NCBI GenBank assembly: GCA_026874595.1
Contig: CM049310.1
Location: forward strand, 42,537,558-42,601,557
Source: Sipunculus nudus
Taxonomy: Eukaryota > Annelida > Sipuncula > Golfingiida > Sipunculidae
Direction: 5' to 3'
DNA length: 64,000 nucleotides
In this document: positions 28,917 through 38,706 of the stretch, piece after piece
Layout of the letters: each line of letters begins with the position of its first letter
How positions within the stretch are numbered: the first letter of the stretch is position 1
Program-made: the position numbers and the translations under genes
Notes under the pieces: model-generated
The model's input: only the letters and a program-made list of their open reading frames with translations
What the model was told of the DNA's origin: nothing
Database searches by the model: none

Positions 28917-29267
28917 TCACGAACAAGACGGGTAACATGAATCTGAATCGCACAACAGGGTGCGTTCGTCATCAAGACGCAGCAATCTCTGGCATTCTGC
29001 CATGGTGGTTGGACACAGCGATTTTATACCGTAGGGTAACAGGTTTTCTTGCGCGTGGGCAGACCGTGGGGGTGTGTGTTGGACGGCGACGGAATGAAAT
29101 ATGTGCGATAGCATCTTCTGCAGTTGCGCCGTTGTTACAGTTCGCAAGACTGGCAGCACCGCCGCGTACAGTACGTCGTTGTACCTTTCCCAGTCTAAGG
29201 TTGTGCCTGGCAAGACGTGGTCACGGTGCACTAGTCCCACGTTGAAACACAGGTCCTCTGCCGGCAC
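28917..29267 (-). pseudogene. In-frame 117-codon continuation of the polymerase-like gene after a TGA
   Basis: This open frame lies in exactly the same reading frame as the polymerase-like gene and begins one codon after that gene's TGA (29271-29273). It has no ATG near its beginning, only GTG, so it is hard to read as an independent gene, and nothing else occupies these 350 bases. Three explanations fit: the TGA has cut a longer protein, the stop is read through at some frequency, or it is a sequencing or assembly error. The tail contains a Leu-rich helix followed by a cysteine-rich end. Codon content looks coding. I have not written or joined the two parts. Confidence 0.5.
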
Positions 29268-29270
29268 GTT

Positions 29271-31856
29271 TCATGCTTTGATTTTGGAACATGACAGGAT
29301 AGGGCGGCCCGCGTGTTCGGCGTCTCCCAGCAACCCCCTGTGGAAAGGGCTGTATGCCCAGTCGGCCGGACTGTACAATGCGGGGCGTTCAACCCAAACG
29401 TAAGGCCCCGCTTTCCCCTTCACGGTCAAACGTACAGGCAAACGGCCTTCCTTCCACACGTAAGGATCGAAATCTCTCAGTGACACCAGGGCTTTTGTTA
29501 CTTCGGCGAAATCACCCTTCTGTTTGCAGTGTGCCCCCTTCGTAGGAGCTGACAGCTTTGTCGGGAAAGCGGGCAGGAGGAACCGATTGACGAGATCGGG
29601 TTGATTTCCCAATACACCTTTTAGGTCTGTCGTGTGCACTTCCCACTTTGTCGGCCAGTGTTTGTACATTTCTTTCATGCCTGCACGCACACACTGTTCC
29701 ACTTCATCTCGCGTTGCGACTTCCACAGGGCAGCCAGTGTCTGCTTGTCCTCCGAGTATCAGCACGACCTCATGTAACGTGGCGTCGATGGCCTCTGAGA
29801 CAGCTTGGCAATGATCAGACCTGTGGATGCCGGTTACCTTGGACAAGCGCCAACCGGACGCTGGATCGCGTTTGGCGTGAAATAAATGACAGGGCCCGAT
29901 GAGGCCGACGAGGTTGTAGGACCCTTCGAGTTTGAAGGTCATCTCAGCAAAGCCTGTCAGACTCTGTACTCTGCTTTGAAATATCTCCAGTTCCGCATCA
30001 GACCCTGCAACCGCGTCTTCACTTGTGCCCGTTAGGTCTGGGGAAGCCTCGAACAGTACGCTGTCTTTCATCACGCGCAACAAATGATTCGTTTTAGGCA
30101 CGCACTCCACCATAGCTGTGCTTGCCTGCTGTGCCAGTTGTGTCCATCTGTCATAGAGCTCAGGGGCGTAATACTTCGACTGTCCGTAAGTGCACACTTG
30201 GCAGGCTTTTACGCGGGAGGCGGCCGATTTCGATGGTGAGAATAAGCGCCTGCGTTCCGCCAACCAAGCCAGCAGCTCACGTAAATACTCCGTGTCCAGG
30301 TGTGCTCCTAGGGTGGGGTAAAACTGGTTGGCGTCCATACCGTAAAACTGCCCAGTGTGAACGCCCCGCTTGGCATAAATCACCCCTCCCGTTTGCGGCG
30401 GGAGTCCTTTGACGATAGTGACCGCATGATTATCTTTATCGGCACCCTCATCATCGCGTGCTTGGTTCTGTTCTGAAAGGGGTTCTCCTTCGTTGCAGAC
30501 GCATGGATTGCACGTTTGTGGCTCAATTGGGATTCGGCTATGTGGTTCTGTTGTGCTTTTGCTATGCCGTTTTGACAGGGGTATGGCGACATCCGCAACA
30601 AAAGCTTGAGGTGACAAATTCAGCGGCCATCCCATGATGGATATATGGGCGTGCAGGCTATCCTCGCCTGCGTGACACGGGACACCCGAATTCACAAAGG
30701 CCAATTTACCCTGGCCAGTAACCACACAACCGTAGGGTAATATAATAAAAAGCTCCGACCTGTGCAGGGGCGAAGGACACATGTGTTCCAGGACCCATGA
30801 CGCCTGCGCGAAGGCACCATGTCTGATGTCACTTAGGTCAGAGCTGACGTCCAGCCAATGGATGTCATCCGGGAGCGTGTGTGACGGAGGTTGACACAAT
30901 AGGAACGCACCGCCGAACTCCGTGTCCTCTAAACATTGGTTGAGCATTTCGGAAAATGCACTCAATTCACGCGCTTTCCTCAAAGGGTTGGCTGTTTGTG
31001 GTACAGGGCATCGTGCTAATGTGAGCTGTGGCAATGTGAACATGTCTGAGGGTACGTTCATCGTGGCACCGGACGTCTGCAATAAGTGTATGACGGCGCG
31101 CGAAAGCGGGTCCCATGCGACAGCGTTGTGCCTTTGGCGGTGACCATTGCATACGTTGAGTGACTCGTGTACGGCCGAATTGACGACTCGTGTGAATGTT
31201 CGCTCCGTGATTGCGTCCGCATCACCGTCGGTCGCACGGTTTGTCGATTTCCGTTGGAGGTCGTGTGCAGGCCAGGAAACATTTCCGATGACATCTTTTG
31301 GTAAACGTAAGCGTTTCACATGCAGCCACGCACGCATGTCCATCTCCGAATGGTCAAGCGCGAAGTGTGAGAGAACACCTGGGTACCTCCCGGTCCCGCC
31401 ACGGGGTGCCGGCAGGAAGACAGGTCGCACACCACTAGTCATCAGCGGAGGGAAACAGGCGAGCGGGTGCTCTTTGTTCCTACTAGCAGCGGATAGGTGC
31501 ATGCAGAGTGCCTGAAAAAGGTGAGGTATGAAATCGTGCCACACGCTATTTTCGGTCGGGAGTTTGTCACAGAATGTCCAAGGGCACTTCCAGGTATGCG
31601 AGTCCCTGTGGTCTTTCGGCAGACGTGCATGTAACCTGACATTCAACCCTCCCGGTATTTTAAAAGGCAGAGGCAGATATCGGACGCCCTTATCTGTCCC
31701 CTCACACGGAACGCAGGTGAAAGTAGCCAAGGCACACGTTCCGTCGTGGGATATCGCATGAAACCTCCATGCAAGAATCATGATCCTCGTACCTGTCATG
31801 TTCCCATTCTCAGAAGCGATGTGACTGCCGGTCACACATGGCGACGTTTCCGTCAT
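29271..31856 (-). CDS. Degenerate family-B DNA polymerase-like protein, possible UL8-type helicase-primase subunit
   Basis: From the ATG at 31856 this is an 861-residue protein; a GTG 42 bases upstream is less likely. In the palm it shows G-G-V-I-Y-x-x-x-G, then DANQFYPT (motif A, Asp508 present), a K550-x(6)-YG (motif B, with the Asn-Ser pair changed to Val-Cys) and VMKDS at 596-599, where motif C of active enzymes has DTDS. The first motif-C aspartate is therefore methionine and polymerisation is doubtful. After the palm, F-K-L-E and a basic strand match the KLE and KK-Y region of family B. The region between motifs A and B is short, so the fingers are reduced. Herpesvirus UL8 is an inactive family-B relative in the helicase-primase, and this protein would be a less degraded version. 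The stop codon at its end is odd (see the following entry). Confidence 0.65.
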   Translation of the reverse strand: MTETSPCVTGSHIASENGNMTGTRIMILAWRFHAISHDGTCALATFTCVPCEGTDKGVRYLPLPFKIPGGLNVRLHARLPKDHRDSHTWKCPWTFCDKLPTENSVWHDFIPHLFQALCMHLSAASRNKEHPLACFPPLMTSGVRPVFLPAPRGGTGRYPGVLSHFALDHSEMDMRAWLHVKRLRLPKDVIGNVSWPAHDLQRKSTNRATDGDADAITERTFTRVVNSAVHESLNVCNGHRQRHNAVAWDPLSRAVIHLLQTSGATMNVPSDMFTLPQLTLARCPVPQTANPLRKARELSAFSEMLNQCLEDTEFGGAFLLCQPPSHTLPDDIHWLDVSSDLSDIRHGAFAQASWVLEHMCPSPLHRSELFIILPYGCVVTGQGKLAFVNSGVPCHAGEDSLHAHISIMGWPLNLSPQAFVADVAIPLSKRHSKSTTEPHSRIPIEPQTCNPCVCNEGEPLSEQNQARDDEGADKDNHAVTIVKGLPPQTGGVIYAKRGVHTGQFYGMDANQFYPTLGAHLDTEYLRELLAWLAERRRLFSPSKSAASRVKACQVCTYGQSKYYAPELYDRWTQLAQQASTAMVECVPKTNHLLRVMKDSVLFEASPDLTGTSEDAVAGSDAELEIFQSRVQSLTGFAEMTFKLEGSYNLVGLIGPCHLFHAKRDPASGWRLSKVTGIHRSDHCQAVSEAIDATLHEVVLILGGQADTGCPVEVATRDEVEQCVRAGMKEMYKHWPTKWEVHTTDLKGVLGNQPDLVNRFLLPAFPTKLSAPTKGAHCKQKGDFAEVTKALVSLRDFDPYVWKEGRLPVRLTVKGKAGPYVWVERPALYSPADWAYSPFHRGLLGDAEHAGRPILSCSKIKA

Positions 31857-31966
31857 CACGTGACAACAACTGTTTAACGTATGATATGACCGGAACACAA
31901 CCCCCCGTATCGTATCATTGACGGCCTGCCGTGCAGTTACGTCTGCGTCCCCAATGGCAGGCCACT

Positions 31967-31978
31967 ACTTATATAAGT
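31967..31978. promoter_or_regulatory. Palindromic TATA in a bidirectional promoter
   Basis: ACTTATATAAGT is a perfect palindrome. It lies 52 bases before the ATG of the plus-strand gene at 32030 and 111 bases before the ATG of the minus-strand gene at 31856, so one TATA could serve both. A CCAAT sequence is close by at about 31951. Confidence 0.6.
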
Positions 31979-32029
31979 GATACACGGCCCTGTGCCAGTT
32001 GCATATATGTACAAGTTGTGACCCTCGCG

Positions 32030-32551
32030 ATGTCGTCAGTGAGCCGTCGCGATAAACCTCGACCTAAGCGGTCGGTGTCACTCAGACGGCTCGTCCTTCT
32101 AAAAGCCGCCATGACCAGTGTAAATGCTGAAGCGGCCAGGCAAATGGTAGACTTCATCAGGGAAGCGCGAAAGTCGGCTTCTGACTTGTCTGATTGCTAC
32201 AGTCTCGCTCTGGCAACCAACTGTCATCTGAATGTGTGGAAGCACCTGCAAGTGGACCCATGGCCACCAGAATCGTGTCTGTTCTGTCTGATGAATCTCA
32301 ATAACCAGTCCGGTCCTGTGTTGTCACCAGAAACGGAAGCAGCCGTCTACAAAGCGTTGTGTCGCGAGATCCCGTTTTTGGAGAGCGTGATCATCTTGGA
32401 AATTTACAAATTTACTCCCATGTCCGCTGATGCCGAATTGCTTTCGTACGTTATTTACTGCTTGGAAAATATCGGATACATGTTGAAAGAGGACGAAGCC
32501 GAGTGGGGCAAAGGTCGTATGCGTTTTGAAATTGTGTCAACGGATGTATAG
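32030..32551 (+). CDS. DPWPP-family protein B (function unknown)
   Basis: This 173-residue protein is the paralogue of the gene at 3792. It shares DPWPP-x-x-CL, L-x-x-ET/AVYK, a hydrophobic segment and a closing L-x-YVIYCLE block. It adds a basic N-terminus (SRRDKPRPKRSVSLRR) that could bind nucleic acid or direct nuclear import. The ATG at 32030 follows a TATA palindrome at 52 bases. Both copies are short, helical and lack membrane or zinc features. Its position beside replication genes, unlike its relative in the left accessory region, suggests that this could be the older member. I do not recognise the family. Confidence 0.7.
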   Translation: MSSVSRRDKPRPKRSVSLRRLVLLKAAMTSVNAEAARQMVDFIREARKSASDLSDCYSLALATNCHLNVWKHLQVDPWPPESCLFCLMNLNNQSGPVLSPETEAAVYKALCREIPFLESVIILEIYKFTPMSADAELLSYVIYCLENIGYMLKEDEAEWGKGRMRFEIVSTDV

Positions 32552-32906
32552 CCTAACGCGCTCTACCCCCACGTACAGGATTGTACGATAGGAGACATTG
32601 CAAAGAGGAGGGGACTCTCACAGATTCTCAAACCAGGACTGAACTTTGTTTGCATATTCTTGTTGTTAGTATTACCAAACATTTGACCAACATTGTGGGG
32701 TGTTTTTGGCATGCGTTATAAAGAGGTATTCCACATTGTGTTCATGTGTTGTGTTGTTTTTGGGATCGGCGTGTTGTGTGTGTGTTTGAACATAACCATG
32801 TACGCAACATATAACAAACAACCAATGCTTGCGACTATAAACCTTTATTAGATAACAGTTCCAAAACATTTTACAACGTCTTTGACAATTACCGCTCCAA
32901 TCCCTT
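32552..32906. other. Convergent intergenic region
   Basis: AATAAA for the minus-strand 1622-residue protein lies at 32844-32849. No clear plus-strand AATAAA was seen for the DPWPP gene. There is no supported coding sequence. Confidence 0.5.
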
Positions 32907-35900
32907 TCATGCCATTGGACGGCCTCCAGACGTGGCAGGGTTGGCATTTGGGTTGAATAGTAATGTGTTAAACCCGTTCAATTTGTAGTTTCCGTCAGGG
33001 AAGCGCGTGGGCTCACCCCATGTACGGTTATCCAAGGACAGGTGAGGGGCTGAACAAGATGTCATTGGCACGGCCCCGCCTAGGACGTGGCTGAGATGTC
33101 GGTACTGGCCCGGGCTATTGGACAGGCTCATCGGACTGATATGTGTGTGGCTTGCATCTCCTTTTGTCCCGACCTTCCATCCGGGTACAGGAACGTCTGC
33201 TCCTGGTGTTTTCCTTTTCCTCCCTAGATGGCCAAGTTCCATGTTCTCCAACAGTTCGGTCAGGCCGCGGTCCAGTCCGTTGTGAACGGGTGACCTCTCA
33301 GCAATCGTCTGAGGCATGCGCAACAGTTCCCCTACACTCGTCTGTGAATGTCCTACGTAAGCCAAGGAGAACGGCAATGATGCCCACGGGTTGCTGAAAC
33401 CGGAAGCCTCCCCCGTGAAAAACATGGAGCGGGTCATCCGGTTGGCACAGTCTTGAAAAGCGTCCGACTTGCCCGGGTTACGCACGTCCACGACGTTGCA
33501 GAACGCTTCCAGTGGCATGCAAGTAGGCACCAACAGTATATCGGTTGTGGACTTTTCTGCCTGGCCGCGACCCGCGTCCCTCTCTGGCCAATAGGCGCTG
33601 TGTCCTTGAACGTAACCGGCTGTCTTTTGCAGGGGATCTGCGCCTGTGGAACTTGCGGTCATCTTTCCGGCGAGACTGCTCCCGTACGCCTTTGCACTTT
33701 CCACGTACAACGTAGCCACGTCAGATGTTATGTTTCGTGCGTTCCTGTCGATGCCTTGCCAGGAGACCCTTGGATGGTATGCCCCGTCTGTGCGGTTTCC
33801 TGTGAACATGGCGTGCGGCACAACGAGGCCTGATGTGCCCATCTTGGTTTCAGAAAAACGGAGCATTTCTTGCACGATCGTGCCACTGTGAGTGTCGTTG
33901 ATCGTCTCTTGCGTGTGCACGGGTCCCTGTCTGAGCCATATACTCGCAGGGGTGGCTGCGAACAGGTGTTCTGTTTCCACTTTGTCGTGTTGCAGCACCA
34001 TGCAACCCAGGGTGGCATGACCTGCCTGCTTTGCAAGAGCGCATATACCGGCTGCTGTTGCATATGTCTGTTGTACAGGTGTTATCATCACCCTGGCCTC
34101 CGGGCTCAACTGCGAAAGTGCTACGCGGCGCGAGTGAATGCCGTCTCGCTGAACTGGGTGATGTGCCGCAGCGTAAAGGTATATGTCCGGCTGCATGTCA
34201 CACCCGTTGTACCGTGGTATATCCTTTCCAATCAATTTTCCTTTATTTTCCGTTAGGGTTTCGCACATGTTTACGTCCATCACTTCTAGGGACAAGGGCA
34301 GGGGAAACCACAGTGTTTGGGCTGTTTCATCTGTGACAATCTTTTTTGCAGCCTCCAGTTTCGTTTTGGTGGATGGTTTTATCAAGCCGGTGTCGTCGTC
34401 GTATTCGAACGTGATACCCTCAAATGTTTTCAGCGTAATGTGGCTCACGTCACCAGAAATGTCGACGGCGTTTTTTAGGAAGACCCCGTCCGTGCATAAT
34501 GCAGTTTCCGTTCTGTAAAGGCCACCGTTTGTTGTTTTCATACGCAGACTGGCTGCCGGTACAGCTGATATGCGGAAAACCGTGTTATCTAAAGGGTAGA
34601 ATTGTGTTTGAGTGTCCCAGGATGAGTGTCGGTTATTTCGAGCTGTCTTTTTGAATAAGTCCCTCGCTGTAGCCACAGTGACACACGCGGCCATCTGTTG
34701 GTTATCCTGACGTGGTTTAACAGCTGTCATTGTGCTCCCGCAAAGTTGCTGCATTATGCTGTAAAATGTCTTCATTTGAATCATGTCTTGTGGCGTTGCT
34801 GTTTGGAATATATTAGTTGGTATCTTAACATGAAATTTGCTATACGCGTTTGTCTGATCACGTTTTGCCTTTTTAGTCACATCGTACTTAGTTGGGTGAG
34901 TAGCAAACTCATCCGGATCCTGCCGCATCCATGCGAAACACGTCACGTCCGTTGAGTCTTTCATGTCGACATGCTGCCACATGTTAGACGCCGTCACGCC
35001 CATTGGTAGCGGTGTGGGTAAAGCAAGGTCTGTGCAACTGCTGATTTCTTGACTACGCCGTAGTAATATTGCAGATTCTTTTTTTGTAAACGTCACTGCC
35101 TCGGATGACACGAGTTTTGCTGCTATCTGCCCGTGACCCAAAACCTGCAGATCGGCAGCTAATCGTTTCATCAAACACCCTGCGACATCTTCAGTTAACT
35201 TCACTATGCCACGGCATGCTTGTTGTAGTTTTTGTAAAGGCGGGAACTGCCTCAATACAGGGGGGAGTGGCACTGTTGCGATCGCCTTCATCAGCGTCAG
35301 GTTTGAGTCGCATGTCAGCACCCCTCCGAAAGCGGAAAATATGTAAGCTGACCGTAGCAGGTACTGGAATTCAATGCTTTCTCCATTTTCACAAACGTGT
35401 GTGTGAAATTTTTCGACGAACAACATGTCAGTGGGGTACTTGGCGATCAGCATCGCTTCCCAGCGTTTGCAGAGCAGGTCTTGACAAGAGTGGTTCAACG
35501 ACGTACTCCAGACCCTGGCTGCCTCTGAGCGCGGATCAGTGGGGTCCAACAGGTAAGGGTAATGCGTCCTCGCTATGCTCTCACCCGCGTCCTGAACGCT
35601 GGACAGGGGTCGGAGACAGAGCGGTATATTTTCAAGATGAAATCTCGGTACGAACAGCGCGGATGTTCCTTCCTTGAACCCGTCTGGTATTGTACCACCT
35701 GTTATTTCACACAATTTTGAAAAAGATGTTTTGTCAAGATTCTTTGGGATGAAGTGTAGCGTCTGGAAGGGGTTAGGTTGGTCATGGAGCAGACGCACAG
35801 ATCCCGCTTGGTGATAGTTCATGTGGTCCACATTACTCAGGCTGCGCTGCAGAGGCAATAGCAGTGTGTTCTCACAGGTCCATCCGTACGATCTCGCCAT

Positions 35901-37775
35901 AGGCCCTTCAGTTTCATGCAACCTCAAAGCTGTGGTCGATACGTCATGGTGTGCAACAACATCACACAGGGACGCTCGGGTTTTTGGAGGAAAGACGTCC
36001 CATACTCCTGCAGTGTGTGTACTTTCGTCATTTCTCCCGGAAGGTCCGGATGTCCCTGCAGCATGCAGTTTGGAAGGTGTGTTGTACCTTTTAGTTGTAC
36101 TCACGAAATTGTACAGGTCCGGGTTGAAAAGGACGTCGATCAGTGCCTGGAGAGCCGTAACGGTTTCGTCGCGGCCCCCGTAGGTTTTCCACGTCATGCT
36201 CACGGGCACTTGCAGGCGTTGTTTTGCGCTTGGGTTCCTGACTGGGTGTGGGTCACCTAGGTTTCCTGTAGTACAAGACGGGTTCTGCAAGCGGTCCAGC
36301 ACGTAGTCTAGTTGACTGCACAGCGCTATCGGTGTGATCTGCGTCACGTGCAGTATGTCCCGTGTCACATCACGGTCCACGCGGCGAGTCACGTCTGTCA
36401 CATCGCTGACGTCTTTCGAAAACAAGACCAGACCGTCTCTGTGGGTCAACCCCGGGAATGTCTGTACCACGTAACCCTTTTCCACTCCAGCGAAAAGAGT
36501 CTCCGTAGGTTCCCCGTTGCTGTCGACAGGGCCCCGCATGATCGAGACGTATTCTTCGGCTGTCGGTTCTCTGTCTTTCACGGTCTCTTTGTTGCTGTGT
36601 ATGTTAAGGACCATGATACCCGTATGTGCGATCATCTGTTCCTCCGTTTTGTTTATGCGGAGCACACCACGGCGCAAGTCTATCAGCACGCGGTACATTG
36701 ACATACCTTGAGCCATCTGCTGGTAAGTCTCGGGTCCCATCAGCACCACACACAGAACATCCGAGGCATCGAACAGTTCACTTTCCGAGGACAAAAGATC
36801 TTTCATCCGTTGCAGGTGAAGCTTCTGAGTGATGCTGGGCGGGTCGGCTCCCGGTCTGCTGAGCTGGGCCTCAGCTTCCTCCACGGCGACTTTCAATTTT
36901 GCCTTTGCTCCAGACCAAGGCGCCCCTTCGTCTCTTTGCGACCTCTCGCGGATGAAAGGAATCCGGTCACACTGCTGGCTGCACTGGTTCGCCAGGCGGC
37001 GGACAGCGCCGTATGCGTCCAGCCGGACTGAAAACAGGTTCGCCATAAACATCCTCGCCGCCTCATTCAGTGCCTGACATTTCATAAGAGCTATGCGGTT
37101 GGGGTCAGGGGCACGTTGCAGCTGCAACCTGGTAGCGTACAGTGCCCGCATAATGGCTGCGTCCGGCGATATGTCCCTCAGGAACTCGCCCATGTGGGCC
37201 ATGTTTCCGGCGCGCAGACTCGTTATGAGGTCCCTCATGCCGTCTTGCATCATATACCCGAACCGGACGATAGGTTCTGTGGTGTGAGCATCGTTTGTTT
37301 CACTGGCCAACTTTGTGCGTAATACGTTCAGCACGTCAAAGGGCACATCCAGGTAGGCTGAATGTGACAAGGCGAAGGTGAATTTCTTTTTCCGCCTCTG
37401 AACTGTCCTCGGGGGCGCCTTGTCTGACTGTGGCGGTTCCGACATCACAGCGTCTTTACTGACGTATTCGACATCTTCGTACCTGCAGTCCATCATGTGC
37501 GGATCGAAACTTTGCACCAAGCAAACGCCCAGGGGTGTGTTTTGAACGCCTCGCACTGACGCACCCGCCACATAGCATTTATAATATCTGATAAATTTGG
37601 ATTCCAGCAACCGTGCATCCATAGGGTCGTTTTCCAGCAGTCCTCCCGTGGCGTAACTCTTCGCTAGTGTGTACAGTTCCTGTACGCCCGTGTTGAGGTA
37701 AGGGGCCAGGTGATGGTTGTCAAATGCAAAGGCCCAAGGCCCCAGTTGTGGGTGTGGCGGTGGTATAGCGGCCAT
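32907..37775 (-). CDS. 1622-residue protein, candidate major capsid protein
   Basis: This is the second largest protein in the window. It has no signal peptide, transmembrane segment or enzyme motif, and few disordered regions apart from two short stretches (about 100-130 and 275-310) and the last 100 residues. The mix of helices and strands over its whole length, with clean domain-like blocks and an acidic-neutral composition, is what a major capsid protein would look like. Length (1374 in herpes simplex, variable elsewhere) is greater than usual. The C-terminus carries SNPW-x-SLPFSL and a Ser/Gly/Pro-rich tail. I did not find a decisive motif, so the identity is inferred from size, composition and the absence of any better candidate in this window. 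Confidence 0.5.
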   Translation of the reverse strand: MAAIPPPHPQLGPWAFAFDNHHLAPYLNTGVQELYTLAKSYATGGLLENDPMDARLLESKFIRYYKCYVAGASVRGVQNTPLGVCLVQSFDPHMMDCRYEDVEYVSKDAVMSEPPQSDKAPPRTVQRRKKKFTFALSHSAYLDVPFDVLNVLRTKLASETNDAHTTEPIVRFGYMMQDGMRDLITSLRAGNMAHMGEFLRDISPDAAIMRALYATRLQLQRAPDPNRIALMKCQALNEAARMFMANLFSVRLDAYGAVRRLANQCSQQCDRIPFIRERSQRDEGAPWSGAKAKLKVAVEEAEAQLSRPGADPPSITQKLHLQRMKDLLSSESELFDASDVLCVVLMGPETYQQMAQGMSMYRVLIDLRRGVLRINKTEEQMIAHTGIMVLNIHSNKETVKDREPTAEEYVSIMRGPVDSNGEPTETLFAGVEKGYVVQTFPGLTHRDGLVLFSKDVSDVTDVTRRVDRDVTRDILHVTQITPIALCSQLDYVLDRLQNPSCTTGNLGDPHPVRNPSAKQRLQVPVSMTWKTYGGRDETVTALQALIDVLFNPDLYNFVSTTKRYNTPSKLHAAGTSGPSGRNDESTHTAGVWDVFPPKTRASLCDVVAHHDVSTTALRLHETEGPMARSYGWTCENTLLLPLQRSLSNVDHMNYHQAGSVRLLHDQPNPFQTLHFIPKNLDKTSFSKLCEITGGTIPDGFKEGTSALFVPRFHLENIPLCLRPLSSVQDAGESIARTHYPYLLDPTDPRSEAARVWSTSLNHSCQDLLCKRWEAMLIAKYPTDMLFVEKFHTHVCENGESIEFQYLLRSAYIFSAFGGVLTCDSNLTLMKAIATVPLPPVLRQFPPLQKLQQACRGIVKLTEDVAGCLMKRLAADLQVLGHGQIAAKLVSSEAVTFTKKESAILLRRSQEISSCTDLALPTPLPMGVTASNMWQHVDMKDSTDVTCFAWMRQDPDEFATHPTKYDVTKKAKRDQTNAYSKFHVKIPTNIFQTATPQDMIQMKTFYSIMQQLCGSTMTAVKPRQDNQQMAACVTVATARDLFKKTARNNRHSSWDTQTQFYPLDNTVFRISAVPAASLRMKTTNGGLYRTETALCTDGVFLKNAVDISGDVSHITLKTFEGITFEYDDDTGLIKPSTKTKLEAAKKIVTDETAQTLWFPLPLSLEVMDVNMCETLTENKGKLIGKDIPRYNGCDMQPDIYLYAAAHHPVQRDGIHSRRVALSQLSPEARVMITPVQQTYATAAGICALAKQAGHATLGCMVLQHDKVETEHLFAATPASIWLRQGPVHTQETINDTHSGTIVQEMLRFSETKMGTSGLVVPHAMFTGNRTDGAYHPRVSWQGIDRNARNITSDVATLYVESAKAYGSSLAGKMTASSTGADPLQKTAGYVQGHSAYWPERDAGRGQAEKSTTDILLVPTCMPLEAFCNVVDVRNPGKSDAFQDCANRMTRSMFFTGEASGFSNPWASLPFSLAYVGHSQTSVGELLRMPQTIAERSPVHNGLDRGLTELLENMELGHLGRKRKTPGADVPVPGWKVGTKGDASHTHISPMSLSNSPGQYRHLSHVLGGAVPMTSCSAPHLSLDNRTWGEPTRFPDGNYKLNGFNTLLFNPNANPATSGGRPMA

Positions 37776-38046
37776 GTTGCGGATCCTCGAGGGTAAACAA
37801 AAACAAAAACGTGTTTTCCGTTATACCTTTGGTTGTCACTGTTCTCAATTCCCGTAACGGCTCGATAACGAATTGACATGAACGTTGATGTAAAGAGAGA
37901 ACGAGGTCAATGGCCCCTTTCCAAATACAGGTCTGTGTCAGTAGCGGCTGTGTGGTTCTGTTGGTTATTGGATTGGGGGTGTTCCTACTGTTCTTCTGTT
38001 CAGGTTGTTGTATATGATTGCCCTAATAACGAAAGCATAGACAACG
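37776..38046. other. Divergent promoter region (271 bases)
   Basis: Space between divergent starts of the 1622-residue protein and the 219-residue membrane protein. It contains an A-rich patch (AAACAAAAACAAAAAC) just upstream of the minus-strand gene. No clear TATA. Confidence 0.4.
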
Positions 38047-38706
38047 ATGAACGGCAAGGCGTCATTCGTCAGAGGTCGCCGTCTTCGTATCATGTTCGCC
38101 TTTGTTCTTGTGTCTGCATACGGCATTATCATCACAACAGGCGCGGCACATATATCTTTATGTGACGACAGTTCTTTTCTTCCTATATGTATGATACAAT
38201 ATGGATCCAGCATGATCTGCTTGACTGTGTTCGCGTACCGTATTTCCGGAAGGAACAACCCAAGGGAGACGAAGATGTCCGCTCATGAGGGACGTAATAA
38301 ACATACGTTTGGGAGTAGACGAGGACCTCGAAAAAACACTTACATATTCAGAGACGAAAAAGATGACAATGGAGGTGACACGTGTGAGGAAAACCATGAA
38401 GGCGAAAGGTTACTGGTGCATGACAAAGAGAACGTGCGTGGCACGAAGGGTGATCCACGTGCTTTTTACAGTCTCACGGGGATGGTATCAGCCTCTTCCA
38501 AATCCGCAATCGTGTCTGGTTTGCATGTGATCATGATCATCCCTTGGTTCATAAGTTTCTTGGTGCAGATGGTGCGCGTGGCGAAAACAGGAATAGTTCA
38601 GCCCCCGTGCATCACGTTCTACGTACTCTCTGCCATGTACCTGTTATTCACTGCAACCGCCCTCGTCCTTGAAACCACTCAGCACGCCCTTTGGGACAGA
38701 TCGTGA
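38047..38706 (+). CDS. Multi-pass membrane protein (219 residues)
   Basis: Hydropathy by eye gives four membrane helices: about residues 14-33, 45-63, 157-177 and 188-210. Between helices 2 and 3 lies a charged loop of about 90 residues (R, K, D and E rich) that would face the cytosol. Two pairs of helices around a charged loop is a common form of viral envelope or host-membrane proteins. No receptor-like (DRY) or channel motif is seen. It is followed on the same strand by the Bcl-2-like and PPPPY membrane genes. Confidence 0.65.
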   Translation: MNGKASFVRGRRLRIMFAFVLVSAYGIIITTGAAHISLCDDSSFLPICMIQYGSSMICLTVFAYRISGRNNPRETKMSAHEGRNKHTFGSRRGPRKNTYIFRDEKDDNGGDTCEENHEGERLLVHDKENVRGTKGDPRAFYSLTGMVSASSKSAIVSGLHVIMIIPWFISFLVQMVRVAKTGIVQPPCITFYVLSAMYLLFTATALVLETTQHALWDRS

